Of a stretch of DNA of 7,232 nt, positions 6,189-7,232 are shown in pieces. Position 1 is the first letter of the stretch. Every line of letters begins with the position of its first letter. The translations under genes and the position numbers were made by a program. Source of the stretch: JANRKG01 sp033763635 (GTDB lineage: Bacteria; Cyanobacteriota; Cyanobacteriia; GCF-001939115); assembly GCA_033763635.1 (NCBI GenBank), contig JANRKG010000355.1:1-7232 (forward strand), in the 5' to 3' direction. Below the pieces are notes generated by a model. The model was not told the origin of the DNA and ran no database searches. It worked only from the letters and a program-made list of their open reading frames with translations.

Positions 6189-6194
6189 CTCCTT
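6189..6194 (-). promoter_or_regulatory. Ribosome binding site of the antitoxin gene
   Basis: The minus strand reads AAGGAG followed by 10 bases and the ATG at 6178. It is a strong match to the 16S rRNA 3' end at slightly long spacing, and stands out because the toxin and ATPase genes show no comparable site. Confidence 0.65.
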
Positions 6195-6247
6195 CTCTCA
6201 AATGCCCCGATAGACGACAGATAGTTACATCAGGTTGACCTCAAAAG

Positions 6248-7232
6248 TTAAAGTTCGAGACTGCCTTGAATCGGTTGGGAGATTGGTTTTTCCAATGCTA
6301 ACCTCGCAATTTCAGACCAGGAGATAACCAGACTGTTGTAAGCGATCGCCTCCTGCGTCCACCCTTTGCGATCGCAAATACTGTAGAGACGGTAGGCGAG
6401 ATCTCGCGCCACTTCTCCTAAGTTGCCGCTTGAAACATTCAAGAGCGACAGCAGATGAGCCGCACCCGTTTCGCCATTCTGATCGAGTGCCCGGATGAGA
6501 TGCTGGGTTGCTTCCCACACGGGAATGCGGTTGTCTTTGGTAGGGTCCCAATCTTTGGGGAGGGCATCGCGGGGAACGAGTTGCACTTTCCCGGCTTTGG
6601 CAGTGAGGATTCCGGCTTCTGCCATGCCTTTGATGCTGGTGTTTTTGGCTCTAGAAAGGGTTTCTGCCTCGCCAAACGGCCCTTCATTGAACTGGTATTG
6701 CTCAAACCAGGCCAGTGCCCAACGAGTATCAGTATCAAATTCGCCTTCTTGTTCCGTTAGGAACTCGTCGAGGGTCTGGTTGATGAGTTGCAGGGCAGTG
6801 CGTACCCGCATGGGTGAACCGTCTGATTCCAGCACTTTGGCATAGCGGGAGAAGATCGCCATGCCGGGACCAATGCTGGCTTGAGCCAAGTCTACAGGGG
6901 CGATGTTGCCTTGCTGGAGTTTTTTGAGTGCATCAGGGAGTTCGGATTTAAGTTCGTCTACGAAACGGCGACGAGTTGTGGAGGGAGCATCAGCAGGGCG
7001 AGGGCGGCAAACGAGGACGATCGAGGATGCGAGGGCATTAGAACCACTTGCAACAGTACGATTGCTTAATTCTGTGCGTATAGGCCAAGTACCAGTAATA
7101 GAAAATCCAGCCTTAATTAAACCGTCTAACATGGTTTCCCAACCAGTTGAAGCAGTAACAGAAGCTAATCCTCTTATCTCATCTTCATCAGTTTCAGTCT
7201 GCTTGAAAGCATAGTAAACAGTAAATGGATAA
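6248..7232 (-). CDS. DUF1156-type DNA methyltransferase, C-terminal part (5' end outside window)
   Basis: The frame is open from the window edge to TAA at 6248-6250, giving 327 residues. The ATG at 7132 is internal, since codons upstream of it continue the protein: YPFTVYYAFKQTE, then ASVTASTGWETMLDGLI. That stretch and SITGTWPIRTELSNR, SGSNALASSIVLVCRPR are strongly typical of the end of the methyltransferase fold in DUF1156-domain proteins, large adenine-specific DNA methylases of roughly 900-1000 aa. The remaining about 230 residues are a mostly helical C-terminal extension. It contains IGPGMAIFSRYAKVLESDG, a WALAWFEQYQF segment and a final LYSICDRKGWTQEAIAYN region. The N-terminal DUF1156 domain and the DPPY-type catalytic motif should lie outside the window, so activity cannot be judged here. 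Family knowledge pairs this protein with the DUF499 ATPase encoded two genes downstream. The likely role is self-DNA modification in a defence system. Confidence 0.9.
   Translation of the reverse strand, partial: YPFTVYYAFKQTETDEDEIRGLASVTASTGWETMLDGLIKAGFSITGTWPIRTELSNRTVASGSNALASSIVLVCRPRPADAPSTTRRRFVDELKSELPDALKKLQQGNIAPVDLAQASIGPGMAIFSRYAKVLESDGSPMRVRTALQLINQTLDEFLTEQEGEFDTDTRWALAWFEQYQFNEGPFGEAETLSRAKNTSIKGMAEAGILTAKAGKVQLVPRDALPKDWDPTKDNRIPVWEATQHLIRALDQNGETGAAHLLSLLNVSSGNLGEVARDLAYRLYSICDRKGWTQEAIAYNSLVISWSEIARLALEKPISQPIQGSLEL

Noticed and set aside
6179..6247. Promoter for the toxin-antitoxin pair in the gap after the methyltransferase gene
   Set aside because: A TTGAGG-like box is present but no good -10 box lies at normal spacing, so an internal promoter is not supported by sequence alone.
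6455..6845. Overlapping plus-strand open frames of 101 and 116 codons
   Set aside because: Both are antisense to the DUF1156 methyltransferase gene, which has clear family motifs in its own frame.

Overview
The window looks cyanobacterial. The HIP1 octamer GCGATCGC, the hallmark interspersed palindrome of many cyanobacterial genomes, occurs seven times, and the proteins read like cyanobacterial family members. G+C appears close to 50% by eye. Genus cannot be decided from the sequence. Every gene I can support lies on the minus strand, so transcription runs from high to low coordinates.

Right part (7232 down to 2226) is one co-directional cluster. It starts with the C-terminal third of a large DUF1156-type DNA methyltransferase whose 5' end lies beyond the window. 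Next comes a two-gene toxin-antitoxin module: a 71-aa antitoxin and a 114-aa MazF/PemK-type RNase, overlapping by one base. Last is a 1116-aa P-loop ATPase of the DUF499 type with an N-terminal Swt1-like HEPN domain. DUF1156 methyltransferases and DUF499 ATPases are known partners in defence loci that usually also encode a helicase (from memory, called Hma, helicase-methylase-ATPase, in defence-system classifications). The unusual feature here is the toxin-antitoxin pair placed exactly between the two partners. I infer a phage-defence operon in which the methyltransferase marks self DNA, the ATPase/HEPN protein acts in response or as effector, and the toxin-antitoxin pair is either an addiction module or a second-line abortive-infection switch. 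No helicase or nuclease partner is visible downstream of the ATPase, so any such partner must lie upstream of the window, elsewhere, or be missing.

Middle part (2225 down to 577, about 1.65 kb) has no convincing intact gene. It holds a hairpin downstream of the ATPase gene, a 29-bp palindrome, a GC-rich terminator-like hairpin, five of the seven HIP1 sites, and two sets of diverged direct repeats. The repeats align in reading frame, which suggests decayed, duplicated coding sequence.

Left part (576 down to 1) is a nearly complete class I SAM-dependent methyltransferase of small-molecule or unspecified substrate type. Its 3' end leaves the window. It is separated from the defence cluster by the decayed region and is probably functionally unrelated.
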